In this document: positions 46,628 through 55,052 of the stretch, piece by piece | How positions within the stretch are numbered: the first letter of the stretch is position 1 | How the letters are laid out: each line of letters starts with the position of its first letter | Assembly (NCBI RefSeq): GCF_022678645.1 | Contig: NZ_JALBWV010000008.1 | Location: 62,001 to 126,000 of the forward strand | DNA from: Saccharopolyspora soli | GTDB taxonomy: Bacteria > Actinomycetota > Actinomycetes > Mycobacteriales > Pseudonocardiaceae | DNA length: 64,000 nucleotides | Direction of reading: 5' to 3' | The notes under the pieces: model-generated | Seen by the model: only the letters and a program-made list of their open reading frames with translations | Database searches by the model: none | What the model was told of the DNA's origin: nothing | Made by a program: the position numbers and the translations under genes

Positions 46628-47716
46628 ATGGCGTATGACCAGGTGGCGTCCGTGCTGACCGGTGCTACCGACGCGGCGCGTGCTGCCACCGGCACCGCTC
46701 CGCAATCGCCGCGGGCCCGTGTCCACACCGTGCGCGCGATCGGCCTGATCATCTCCGCCGGTGTGCTCGGCGTGATCTTCTTGCTCAGCATCTGGCTCGG
46801 CTCGAAGGACATCGCGTTCACCGCGACCTGGGACGTGCTCTGGCACAACGACGGCTCGCAAGACGCACTGATCATCCACGCGTATCGGATCCCGCGCACC
46901 CTGCTGGGCGTGCTCGTGGGTGCTGCCCTGGGCGTTTCCGGTGCGCTCATGCAGGCGCTCACCCGGAATGCGCTGGCCGACCCCGGCCTGCTCGGCGTGA
47001 ACATGGGCGCGTCGACCGGTGTCGTCGCCGGGCTGACTGTTTTCGGTGTGTCCTCGGTGCTCGGTTACGTGTGGTTCGCCTTCGCCGGTGCAGCCCTGGC
47101 TGCGGTCGCCGTCTACGCACTCGGTTCGACCGGACGTGGTGTCGCCACGCCGGAGCGGTTGGTGCTCGCGGGTGCCGCGTTGACCGCCGTGCTGTACGCG
47201 ATCGACACCGCCGCGCTGCTGATGGATCCCGAGGCGTTCGACGAGTTCCGGTTCTGGAACGTCGGGTCGCTGGCTGGCCGCTACTACGAAGTGCTGCTGC
47301 CCGTGCTGCCGTTCATCGTTGTGGGCCTCGCGATCGCACTGCTGCTCGCACGGCCGCTGAACGCGATGGCGATGGGGGAGGCGATGGGGCAGGCACTCGG
47401 CGTTCGCCCCGGACGCGTCCGGTTGCTTGGCGCTATCGCCGTGACGCTGCTGTGCGGTGCGGCGACCGCCGCAGCTGGTCCGGTCGCGTTCGTCGGGCTC
47501 GCGGTGCCGCACATCGCGAGGCTGATCGTGGGCCCGGACCAGCGCTGGGTGCTGGTGTACTCGCTGGTGCTGTCGCCGATCCTGCTCGTCGGCTCCGATG
47601 TCGTCGGCCGGATGATCGCGCCGCCGAGCGAGGTGCAGGTCGGGATCGTGACGGCGGCCATCGGGGTACCGGTGTTCGTCGCGCTGTGCAGGCAACGGAA
47701 ACTGGTGGGCCTGTGA
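46628..47716 (+). CDS. FecCD-family ferric-siderophore ABC permease 1
   Basis: About 362 residues from the ATG at 46628; an in-frame GTG at 46586 lies inside the iron box region and is less likely. About ten membrane helices with FecCD hallmarks: RIPRTLLGVLVGAALGVSGALMQ, TRNALADPGLLGVNMGAS, GPVAFVGLAVPHIAR. It forms half of the membrane channel of a class-II importer. It overlaps the next gene by 4 bases (GTGA). Confidence 0.92.
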   Translation: MAYDQVASVLTGATDAARAATGTAPQSPRARVHTVRAIGLIISAGVLGVIFLLSIWLGSKDIAFTATWDVLWHNDGSQDALIIHAYRIPRTLLGVLVGAALGVSGALMQALTRNALADPGLLGVNMGASTGVVAGLTVFGVSSVLGYVWFAFAGAALAAVAVYALGSTGRGVATPERLVLAGAALTAVLYAIDTAALLMDPEAFDEFRFWNVGSLAGRYYEVLLPVLPFIVVGLAIALLLARPLNAMAMGEAMGQALGVRPGRVRLLGAIAVTLLCGAATAAAGPVAFVGLAVPHIARLIVGPDQRWVLVYSLVLSPILLVGSDVVGRMIAPPSEVQVGIVTAAIGVPVFVALCRQRKLVGL

Positions 47717-48762
47717 CCATCGCTGGCTGGGTTCTGCGCTCCAGGCGGGAGAAACTGGCGCTGCGCGTCAACGGCCGCGCCACCGTCGCGTGCGCGGTGC
47801 TGCTCGTCGCGCTCGTGACAGTCATGGTCATCACGCTGACCACTGGTGATTTCCAACTCACGGTGCCGGAGGTGCTGCGGGCACTGGTCGGCCAGGCCGA
47901 CGGGGGCGCCAACTTCGTCGTCAACACGCTGCGGATGCCGCGACTGCTGACCGCGTTGTTCGTCGGCGCCGCACTGGCGGTCAGCGGGGCGATTTTGCAG
48001 AGCCTGTCCGGGAATTCGTTGGGCAGTCCGGATGTCATCGGTTTCACGCACGGCTCGGCGACCGGCGCGCTGATCGTGATCATCGTGTTCGGCGGCGGCA
48101 TGGTCCAGGTCGCCACCGGCGCGCTCGTCGGCGGCATCGTCGCCGCGCTGCTGATCTACCTGCTGGCATTCACCCGTGGTGTCCAGGGATTCCGGTTCCT
48201 GCTGGTGGGGATCGGCATCAGCGCCCTGGCGCTGGCCGTCAACTCCTACCTCATCACCCGCGCGAGTCCGCACGACGCGATCAGCGCCCAGGCGTGGCTG
48301 ATCGGCAGCATCAACGGCCGCCGCTGGCAGGAGGCAACAGCGATCGGTCTCGCGCTAGCCGTGCTGCTGCCGCTGGGGCTGTGCTACGCGCGAAGGTTGG
48401 CTTTGCTGGAACTCGGCGACGACATGGCGAAAGCCCTCGGCGTAGGGGTGGAGCGCAGCCGGTTCGTGCTGATCGTGGTGAGCGTGGTGCTAGCGGCGGT
48501 CGCCACGGCCGTCGCGGGACCCGTCTGGTTCGTAGCCCTCGCGGCGCCGCAACTGGCCCGCAGGCTCACCCGCTCACCCGCACCCGGACTGCTCGCGTCG
48601 GCTTTGCTGGGCGGGCTGCTGCTCACCGCGGGCGATCTCGCGGTCCAGCGGCTTTTCCCCACCTCGCAACTGCCGGTCGGCACCGCGACCGGTTTCCTCG
48701 GTGGGCTCTACCTAATCTGGCTGCTGGCTTCGGAATGGCGCGGAAAGGGACGGTACGCATGA
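47713..48762 (+). CDS. FecCD-family ferric-siderophore ABC permease 2
   Basis: 349 residues from a GTG overlapping the upstream stop. Multi-helix FecCD permease with LRMPRLLTALFVGAALAVSG, GNSLGSPDVIGFTHG and AGPVWFVALAAPQLARRL (coupling-helix region). It pairs with permease 1 as a heterodimer. It overlaps the ATPase gene by 4 bases (ATGA), so subunit ratio is set by coupled translation. Confidence 0.92.
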   Translation: MTIAGWVLRSRREKLALRVNGRATVACAVLLVALVTVMVITLTTGDFQLTVPEVLRALVGQADGGANFVVNTLRMPRLLTALFVGAALAVSGAILQSLSGNSLGSPDVIGFTHGSATGALIVIIVFGGGMVQVATGALVGGIVAALLIYLLAFTRGVQGFRFLLVGIGISALALAVNSYLITRASPHDAISAQAWLIGSINGRRWQEATAIGLALAVLLPLGLCYARRLALLELGDDMAKALGVGVERSRFVLIVVSVVLAAVATAVAGPVWFVALAAPQLARRLTRSPAPGLLASALLGGLLLTAGDLAVQRLFPTSQLPVGTATGFLGGLYLIWLLASEWRGKGRYA

Positions 48763-49586
48763 CCCGGCTGTACGCCGACAACCTGACGCTGGCCTACGAG
48801 CAGCACACCGTCGCCACCGACCTGGGCGTGGCGATCCCGGACGGCTCGTTCACGGTGATCGTCGGCCCGAACGCGTGCGGCAAGTCGACGCTGCTCAAAG
48901 CCCTCGCGCGGATGCTCAAGCCGACCACCGGCGGGGTGTACCTCGACGGCGCGCTGATCTCCACCTACCGCTCGCGCGAGGTCGCCCGACGGCTCGGCCT
49001 GCTGCCGCAGTCGTCGATCGCGCCCGGCGGGATCACCGTCGGCGACCTGGTCGCCCGCGGCCGGTACCCGCACCAGAAACTGCTCCGCCAGTGGTCGTCC
49101 GAGGACGAAACCGTGGTCGCCGAGGCCATGCGGCTCACCGGGGTGCTCGACCTGTCCGGGCGCCTGGTCGACGAACTCTCGGGCGGACAGCGGCAGCGCG
49201 TGTGGTTGGCGATGGTGCTCGCCCAGCAGACGTCGATCCTGCTGCTGGACGAGCCGACGACGTTCCTCGACATCGCGCACCAGATCGAGGTGCTCGACCT
49301 GTGCGCCGACCTGAACGACCGCGGCGGACACACCCTCGTCGCCGTGCTGCACGACCTCAACCAGGCATGCCGCTACGCCACCCACCTGATCGTGATGCGA
49401 CCCGGCGGCGAGATCGCCGCGCAAGGCGATCCGGCGCGGATCGTGACGGCCGAACTGGTGGCCGACGTCTTCGGCCTGCCGTGCCGCGTGATCGACGACC
49501 CGGAGACCGGCACACCGATGATCGTGCCCAAACGCCGCCCGCGCACCGCCACCGAAGCACCAGCGGTATCCGCCACCACCCCATAA
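48759..49586 (+). CDS. Ferric-siderophore ABC importer ATPase (FepC-like)
   Basis: A 275-residue ATPase: Walker A GPNACGKST (about 34-42), Q-loop LLPQSS, signature LSGGQRQR, Walker B ILLLDEPTTFLD and the switch His in AVLHDLNQA. Close to FepC/FhuC-type subunits. It powers the FecCD permeases and takes substrate from the lipoprotein at 21076 (inferred). A strong terminator follows. Confidence 0.95.
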   Translation: MTRLYADNLTLAYEQHTVATDLGVAIPDGSFTVIVGPNACGKSTLLKALARMLKPTTGGVYLDGALISTYRSREVARRLGLLPQSSIAPGGITVGDLVARGRYPHQKLLRQWSSEDETVVAEAMRLTGVLDLSGRLVDELSGGQRQRVWLAMVLAQQTSILLLDEPTTFLDIAHQIEVLDLCADLNDRGGHTLVAVLHDLNQACRYATHLIVMRPGGEIAAQGDPARIVTAELVADVFGLPCRVIDDPETGTPMIVPKRRPRTATEAPAVSATTP

Positions 49587-49635
49587 CGGCTCCGCCGACC
49601 ACTCCATCCTATGTGGACGGTGCGTGATCTTTCGA

Positions 49636-49684
49636 GGTGAGGGGCACCCGTGACCCGGTTACTTGGTCACGGGTGCCCCTCACC
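49636..49684. terminator. Strong hairpin terminator after the importer operon
   Basis: A perfect 20-bp stem (GGTGAGGGGCACCCGTGACC at 49636-49655 with 49665-49684), 9-base loop, 50 bases after the ATPase stop. Twenty bases at its left side are identical to those of the hairpin at 11176, marking a repeated terminator family. Confidence 0.85.
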
Positions 49685-49804
49685 CAGCCGCGCGAGCTGT
49701 TCGTTGCGCGGTCAACCGCCGTTCAGTCGCTGGCCATGAGGATCGACTGGGATTTGCACGCCCTTGTCGGAATCGTCCGATGAGGGGAGCAGAAGGGGAT
49801 CTTC

Positions 49805-51292
49805 ATGGCTGCGGACGAAGTGAGGGCTGCTCGCGTGAACCGGCGGCGGCTGCTCGCGGTCACCGGTGGTCTGGTAGGGGCGGTGGCGATCGGCGGGCTG
49901 CCCGGCGTCGCCCAGGCGTCGGTACCGCGGCTCGGCGGCGGTCGACGGGACTGGCTGCCGGGCGACCACCACGTGCACAGCGAGTTCAGCGTCGGCTACG
50001 ACGAGTCGACCACTCCGCCCACGCCGATCATCGGCGGCGACGCCATCTACCCGCTGGCGGTCAACGCGGCCAACGCCCGCCGGTTCGGCCTGGCCTGGAT
50101 CGTCTCCACCGACCACGGCGGCCCCAACCACGCCAAGCTGGACGCGGAACAGCGCTATCCGAGCCTGCTGGAAGCGCGCCGTTCGGTGCCCGAGGTGTTG
50201 CAGTTCTACGGCATGGAGCTGGACACCCCGGCGGCCGACCACTCAAGTCTGATCATCCCGAAGGTGGCCGCCGAGCGGGACATCCTGTTCAACCTGGAAA
50301 GCCGGTTCTCCAAGCGCGATCCCTTCCCGCCCGACCCGTCCTTCGACACCGAGGCGAAGATGATCGAGGCGCTGCACGAGATGCAGCGGTTGCGCGACAG
50401 GCCGGTGCTGTTCGCCAACCACCCCGCCCGGTCCGCTTCCGGCCTCGGCGTCTACGGGCAGGACACGCCCGCGGAGTTCCGCAACTGGAAGGATGCGGCC
50501 CCTGACGTGGTGTCCGGTTTCGAAGGAGCACCGGGACACCAGGCCGGTGCGCTGAACCCCGATGGCACGGTCGACCCGGCGGGCGAGCGAGGCGGTTACG
50601 GCAACTTCCCGACGATGGGCGGGTTCGACCAGATGACCGCGCGGCTCGGCGGTCTGTGGGACTCGCTGCTGGGGGAGGGGCGCCGCTGGTGGATAACGTC
50701 CACATCGGACTCCCACGTGCACTACACCGAAGGCGGATCGGACTTCTGGCCCGGCGAGTACTCCAAGACCTACGTCTTCGCGGACCGGAACTACGCCGAT
50801 ATCCTCGACGGGCTGCGTCGTGGCCGGATCTTCGTGACCATCGGCGACTTGATCGACCGACTCGACCTGACTGCTCGCCCAGCCGACGGCGGTGTGCCCG
50901 TCACCGTGGGCGAAACCCTGAACCTCCGCGGAAAGCGTCCGGACGTCGAGATCGAGATCCGGATCCGCGAGCCGCGCAATCCCAACGCGGCTGGGGATCG
51001 CCCGCATTTGCAGCGAGTGGACGTCATCACCGGACGCGTTACGGGCCCGGTCAGCGACCGCACGACGGACACGAATCCGACGACGCGGGTAGCGGAGCGG
51101 TACGGCCCGCGCGACTGGCGGGTGGAGAACGGCTGGATCGTCGTGCGGCACACGCTGCGAGTCGACGGTCCGATGTACGTGCGGGTGCGCGGAACGAACA
51201 CCGATGAGCTCGAACCGCAACCCGACCCGCTGGGCTCGAACCCGTGGGAAGACCTGTGGTTCTACTCCAACCCGATCTTCATCAACCGCTGA
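49805..51292 (+). CDS. Tat-exported PHP-domain phosphoesterase
   Basis: A 495-residue protein with a Tat signal (RRRLLAVTGGLVGAVAIGG, about 13-31). The PHP-type metal-binding domain has GDHHVHSEFS (about 55-64), VSTDHGGPNH, ANHPARS and TSDSHVHY. The C-terminal 130 residues are beta-rich. PHP enzymes hydrolyse phosphomonoesters or phosphodiesters; the export signal implies an extracellular substrate. Good Shine-Dalgarno (AGGGGATC region). This is the third secreted phosphoesterase-type protein in the window. Confidence 0.8.
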   Translation: MAADEVRAARVNRRRLLAVTGGLVGAVAIGGLPGVAQASVPRLGGGRRDWLPGDHHVHSEFSVGYDESTTPPTPIIGGDAIYPLAVNAANARRFGLAWIVSTDHGGPNHAKLDAEQRYPSLLEARRSVPEVLQFYGMELDTPAADHSSLIIPKVAAERDILFNLESRFSKRDPFPPDPSFDTEAKMIEALHEMQRLRDRPVLFANHPARSASGLGVYGQDTPAEFRNWKDAAPDVVSGFEGAPGHQAGALNPDGTVDPAGERGGYGNFPTMGGFDQMTARLGGLWDSLLGEGRRWWITSTSDSHVHYTEGGSDFWPGEYSKTYVFADRNYADILDGLRRGRIFVTIGDLIDRLDLTARPADGGVPVTVGETLNLRGKRPDVEIEIRIREPRNPNAAGDRPHLQRVDVITGRVTGPVSDRTTDTNPTTRVAERYGPRDWRVENGWIVVRHTLRVDGPMYVRVRGTNTDELEPQPDPLGSNPWEDLWFYSNPIFINR

Positions 51293-51303
51293 TCCACGTA
51301 TTG

Positions 51304-51340
51304 GCGGAGGGGACCAGTTCACACCGGCAGGCCCCTCCGC
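51304..51340. terminator. Hairpin between convergent genes
   Basis: GCGGAGGGG (51304-51312) pairs with CCCCTCCGC (51332-51340) across a 19-base loop, just after the PHP gene and facing the primase-polymerase gene. Confidence 0.5.
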
Positions 51341-51376
51341 TGCCGACCGCCTTCACATGCCTAGACTCGGGCGCGG

Positions 51377-52333
51377 TTACATTGGCCCGTTGTGGGCGGT
51401 GATTCGGCGGGGGTGGTTGATGCCCCATGCTAGTCCGTCTTCTACTGTGCGGACTGCTTCTACGTGGGTGAAGTCCTGGTGTCCTATGTGGATTTCCGCG
51501 GCGGCGAGGAGCTCGGTGCGGGCGGTGTGTTCGTCGAGTTCGCCGCCGCCGACGAGTCGGCCGAGCGTGTTTGCCGCGTGCAGCAGGGTGTTGCGTCGGG
51601 TTCCGGTGGTGGCGTGCGCGACTGCATCGGTTTCGCTGGCCACGATCGCTGCCACGTAGGCGCTTGCCCGTTTCGCGGGAAGTGCGCGTTCGACCGGTTC
51701 AGGTGGGGGTGGTGGGGTGAGCGCCGTGACCAGCCACTGCGGCAAGGGTGCTACCGGAAGATCTTGCACGACTTGGTAGCGGCCTTCGGGCCGGACGGAG
51801 CCCGCGGCGACGACGTAGCCGCCGACGCCGCGGGTGTCGATCCGCCAGCCCAGCTTGCCGACGGTGGAGCGCAGCACTGGATCTGCGGGTGCCCGGAAGT
51901 ACAGGTGGCGGCCGCCGGTGGCGGTGGCCACGGTGTAGGTGTCTCCGGGGTAGGGCTGGTTCGCGGCGTCGGCCAGTCGGGCAAGGACGTCCTGGCCGCC
52001 GCGTGTGCCCGCCCATTGCGGGGGAGGGGTGTCACCGCGAGCGTCGTCGAGGTCGATCACCAGTAGCCCGGACGGCCCGGTGCTAATGCCTACGTTGTAC
52101 GAGCGTGCCGTCCACCATTGGCGGATCTGTTCCGGGTTGCGGCTGGCGCGCTGCTCCCAGCCCTGGTGCACGGCGGAGCACACGCCGAGGCCGGGACAGC
52201 GGGATTCCCCGTGCAGGGCAGGGGCTTTTCCGTTCGGGCGCAGCGGAAAAACGAAGTAGCCATCGTGGGCGGCCGCCAACGCAACGCGCATCAAGCGCGT
52301 CCGCTCGGTCAACCTGGAGAGGCTCATCGCCAT
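51377..52333 (-). CDS. Solitary bifunctional primase-polymerase (Prim-Pol) domain protein
   Basis: 318 residues from the ATG at 52333, preceded by AGGA. Archaeo-eukaryotic-primase-like Prim-Pol fold: FPLRPNGKAPAL (about 26-37), the Asp pair in LLVIDLDDARGD (catalytic metal site), a His motif TATGGRHLYFRAP and RVDTRG-like IDTRGVGGYVVAAGS. Such proteins replicate integrative elements (AICEs), plasmids and phages in actinomycetes. Here it has no integrase, excisionase or transfer genes beside it, so it is probably a domesticated or stranded remnant. The C terminus (about 230-318) lacks a helicase domain. Confidence 0.8.
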   Translation of the reverse strand: MAMSLSRLTERTRLMRVALAAAHDGYFVFPLRPNGKAPALHGESRCPGLGVCSAVHQGWEQRASRNPEQIRQWWTARSYNVGISTGPSGLLVIDLDDARGDTPPPQWAGTRGGQDVLARLADAANQPYPGDTYTVATATGGRHLYFRAPADPVLRSTVGKLGWRIDTRGVGGYVVAAGSVRPEGRYQVVQDLPVAPLPQWLVTALTPPPPPEPVERALPAKRASAYVAAIVASETDAVAHATTGTRRNTLLHAANTLGRLVGGGELDEHTARTELLAAAEIHIGHQDFTHVEAVRTVEDGLAWGINHPRRITAHNGPM

Positions 52334-52441
52334 CGGAATCCTGATCAGGGATTCGGTCCGCTGCCTCCCAGGATATGGCCCACACCAGACGTGGTCCACC
52401 AGCGATTATCGCCAGCAGCGGCGTCAACTCACCGTCCGAAC

Positions 52442-52681
52442 ATGGAAGATCTGGCTGACGACGCTGCGACGCGCCACCTTTGCCACTTCACGGACCAGTC
52501 GTATGTGCTGGTCGGTAGCGACGAGGACGATCCGGAGATCCCTTTGGGAACGGTGGAGCCGTCGTTCGCGGTTGGGTATGGATTGGCCCGGTGCGGTTCG
52601 GGATTTTTGGCTCTACCACGTGGCCGCTCTGGTTCCTATCGTCCGGTGTGGTGCTGGACGTGGCGATTTCGCGTGAAATAG
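52442..52681 (+). CDS. Possible small hypothetical protein
   Basis: A 79-residue open frame starting with an ATG at 52442 (MEDLADDAATRHLCHFTD...). The first 45 residues have coding-like composition (YVLVGSDEDDPEIPLG). The rest is Trp/Arg-rich and looks non-coding, so a frameshifted or decayed gene is equally likely. No family. This is the only candidate in the 490-bp gap between the Prim-Pol and PEP-mutase-like genes. Confidence 0.3.
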   Translation: MEDLADDAATRHLCHFTDQSYVLVGSDEDDPEIPLGTVEPSFAVGYGLARCGSGFLALPRGRSGSYRPVWCWTWRFRVK

Positions 52682-52822
52682 GCCATCCCGCCCCGCCGCT
52701 CGCCGTGGGGCCTGCGCGGTCATCGGATCTTCGGCGGCGGACTGGTCGCCTTGGCGGGGCTTTCTCGGCCGGTTGGCGAGCGGTGTGAGTCCTGGAGAAC
52801 TGGATCGGAAAGAGACGCACGG

Positions 52823-53614
52823 ATGACGAACGACAAGGCGCAACTGCTGCGGTCCTACCACCACGAAGGTCCGGTGCTGGTGCTGCCGAACGCGTGGGAT
52901 GCGGCCAGCGCCGCAGTGATCGAGCAGGCCGGGGCGCGCGCGATCGCTACCACCAGCGCCGGGGTTGCGTGGTCGCTCGGGAAACCCGACGGCCAGCAGG
53001 TCTCGCGCGCGGAGATGATCGACGCGGTGCGGCGGGTGGTTTCCGCAGTGGATGTGCCGGTCACCGCCGACGTCGAGAGCGGGTACGGCGATGTTCGGGC
53101 GACCGTCGAGGAGGTGATCGCCGTCGGTGCCGTGGGCGTGAACCTGGAGGACGGTGCGGGGTTCGGCGGGCCACTGCGCGAAGTCGACGACCAGGTCGAG
53201 CTGCTCCGGACGGCGCGCAGCGCCGACCCGGACTTGGTGATCAACGCGCGCACGGACGTATTCCTGTACCGCCTGGGCGATGCTGCGGAAGTGATCAAGC
53301 GCGGTGTTGCCTATGCCGGAGCGGGCGCGGACTGCCTGTTCGTGCCCGGTCTGCTCGACCCGCAGGTTCTGCGCGAGATCGTCGACGCCGTTCCGGTGCC
53401 AGTCAGCGTCATGGCCGCGATGGGTGGTCCCACGGTGTCGGAGTTGGCGGCCGCCGGGGTGCGGCGGATCAGCGTCGGCGCAGGTCTAGCCGCAGCTGCT
53501 TTCGACTTCGCGCACACCATGGCTGCGCGCATCCTCGACGAGGGCGTGTTCCCCGAGGCGGGCACCACGGTTGGCTTCGTGCAGCTGAACCAATGGTTGT
53601 CCCGGAGCGCATGA
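52823..53614 (+). CDS. Isocitrate lyase / PEP mutase superfamily protein
   Basis: A 263-residue protein of the PEP mutase/ICL superfamily: PNAWDAASAAVIEQAG (about 21-36), ATTSAGVAWSLG, the metal/active-site VTADVESGYG (about 76-85), GVNLEDG and INARTD. No ICL-type catalytic Cys loop (KKCGH) is visible, which places it with 2-methylisocitrate-lyase-like or PEP-mutase-like enzymes that cleave or form C-C or P-C bonds. Start ATG at 52823. Substrate unknown. Confidence 0.82.
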   Translation: MTNDKAQLLRSYHHEGPVLVLPNAWDAASAAVIEQAGARAIATTSAGVAWSLGKPDGQQVSRAEMIDAVRRVVSAVDVPVTADVESGYGDVRATVEEVIAVGAVGVNLEDGAGFGGPLREVDDQVELLRTARSADPDLVINARTDVFLYRLGDAAEVIKRGVAYAGAGADCLFVPGLLDPQVLREIVDAVPVPVSVMAAMGGPTVSELAAAGVRRISVGAGLAAAAFDFAHTMAARILDEGVFPEAGTTVGFVQLNQWLSRSA

Positions 53615-53642
53615 CGCATCGAGGATTCTCCGCGGGATGTGA

Positions 53643-54170
53643 TCAGGCGTCGCGCCACCGGCGGAACAGCGCTGCCTGGCCGTGCTGGATCCCGTTGTCG
53701 TCGATGAGGTTCCACATGGTGACGTCTTGGATCCAGAACCGCCGTCCGGGCTTCGCGATGCGGATGCCGTTGTAGCCCTCGGCGAAGCCGTGTTCGTGCA
53801 CGGCCGCGATGAGTTGGTCCCGGTCCTCTTGTCGATCCGGCTCTGTCGACAGGCGGGACGGCAGCCGCGTGAACTCCGCCCAGGAGTACTCGAAGCACTT
53901 CTGGGAGACGAGGTTCGCGTAGACGAAGACCGGGTCTGCGGCGGCGTCGTGGGCGAGCAGGCCGAATGGCGCGTCGCGGTAGAGCCATGCCGCGGGCTCT
54001 CGCGTCGACTCCGGCAGGAGTGGCTTGCCGACCAAGCGGTGGTAGCTGCTGGCCATCAGATCGGCGAAGGCAGGATCCAGAGCCAGGGATGTCGGGCGGT
54101 CGCCTGAGTTCATGTCCACGAGCGTAGGACGGATGCGGCCCGAGCCCACCGCGGGAGTCGTCAGCGTCAT
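53643..54170 (-). CDS. MEKHLA-domain protein
   Basis: A 175-residue protein with PAS-like MEKHLA features: SSYHRLVGKPLLP, LLAHDAAADPVFVYANLVSQKCFEYSW (a PAS-type core), then GIRIAKPGRRFWIQDVTMWNLIDDNG. GGAGGG precedes the ATG at 54170. MEKHLA proteins are small PAS-like sensors or partner domains; the ligand is unknown. Convergent with the PEP-mutase-like gene. Confidence 0.75.
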   Translation of the reverse strand: MTLTTPAVGSGRIRPTLVDMNSGDRPTSLALDPAFADLMASSYHRLVGKPLLPESTREPAAWLYRDAPFGLLAHDAAADPVFVYANLVSQKCFEYSWAEFTRLPSRLSTEPDRQEDRDQLIAAVHEHGFAEGYNGIRIAKPGRRFWIQDVTMWNLIDDNGIQHGQAALFRRWRDA

Positions 54171-54294
54171 AACCGCCCTCCGCCGATAAGGTTCCGATCG
54201 TCCCTTGTAGCTATGCCAAGCGACCCCAAATAGGGTACTGTAGTATCTAAATTAGGGACGAGGGTTTCTTGCTGGAAGCTTGGGTGTTGATGAC

Positions 54295-54378
54295 ATGACG
54301 AACCACCATCCCACTGGCGCGGGCGCCAACCGTGGCGACACCACCGTCTTCTCCGCTGCGAGGAGTGAGCACCGATGA
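54295..54378 (+). CDS. 27-residue leader ORF coupled to the membrane-protein gene
   Basis: ATG at 54295, 27 codons (MTNHHPTGAGANRGDTTVFS...), ending in a TGA that overlaps the next gene's ATG by 4 bases (ATGA, 54375-54378). The overlap suggests translational coupling or a regulatory leader peptide. A minimal ATG-ACA-TGA ORF lies just before it. Too short to judge by codon use. Confidence 0.4.
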   Translation: MTNHHPTGAGANRGDTTVFSAARSEHR

Positions 54379-55016
54379 ACCGATCGGCAACGCTCAAAGG
54401 GATCATCGCCGACATAGGCCTGCCTATCGTGGCGTATTGGGCGTGCCGCAGCGCTTTCGGCTTGAGCGAAGAGGTTTCGCTGGCTGTTGGTGGGGTCGTC
54501 GCGGTGGGTCGTGCTCTGTTCGTCGCCGTCGCGCGGCGTCGGTTCAACGGACTGGCCGCCTTCTTGGCCGCTGGCATGGTGGTGAGCCTGTTGCTGACGC
54601 TGGTCACCGGCAACCCGCGCCTGATGCTGGCCAAGGAGTCGGTCGATCTGGGCCTGCTCGGGCTCCTCGCGCTCGGTTCGTGCCTGGTGGGTCGCCCGCT
54701 GATGTACGCGCTCATGCGGCGGTTGAACGTCGCCGACGAGGCGAAACTGGCGCGGTGGGACCACCTCTGGCAGACGGCTCCGCCGTTCCGCCGGGTTTTC
54801 GTCACCCTGACCGCGGTCTGGGGGAGTGGCCTGCTCTTCGTTTCGATCGTCCGGATCCCGCTGATCTACTCCCTGTCGGTCGACGCCATGACGATCGTGT
54901 CCCCTGTGCTGCAGTGGGGCACGATCGCCGCGCTGATCGGCTGGTCCCGGCTGTACCGCAACCAGCGGAAGCGCAAGGCCGCTGTTGCGATGGCCGCACC
55001 CGGCCGTCGCGGATAG
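54375..55016 (+). CDS. VC0807-like integral membrane protein
   Basis: A 213-residue protein with about six membrane helices (about 9-27, 34-52, 59-78, 87-105, 140-158, 166-190) and a basic C-terminal tail (RNQRKRK). DIGLPIVAYWACRSAFGLSE at the N terminus and RRFNGLAAFLAAGMVVSL resemble the VC0807/DUF3159-type family of unknown function. It starts inside the stop of the leader ORF. Confidence 0.65.
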   Translation: MNRSATLKGIIADIGLPIVAYWACRSAFGLSEEVSLAVGGVVAVGRALFVAVARRRFNGLAAFLAAGMVVSLLLTLVTGNPRLMLAKESVDLGLLGLLALGSCLVGRPLMYALMRRLNVADEAKLARWDHLWQTAPPFRRVFVTLTAVWGSGLLFVSIVRIPLIYSLSVDAMTIVSPVLQWGTIAALIGWSRLYRNQRKRKAAVAMAAPGRRG

Positions 55017-55052
55017 CGGTTCGGCCTGGTCGTGGTCCGCCAGCGGTGGTGG

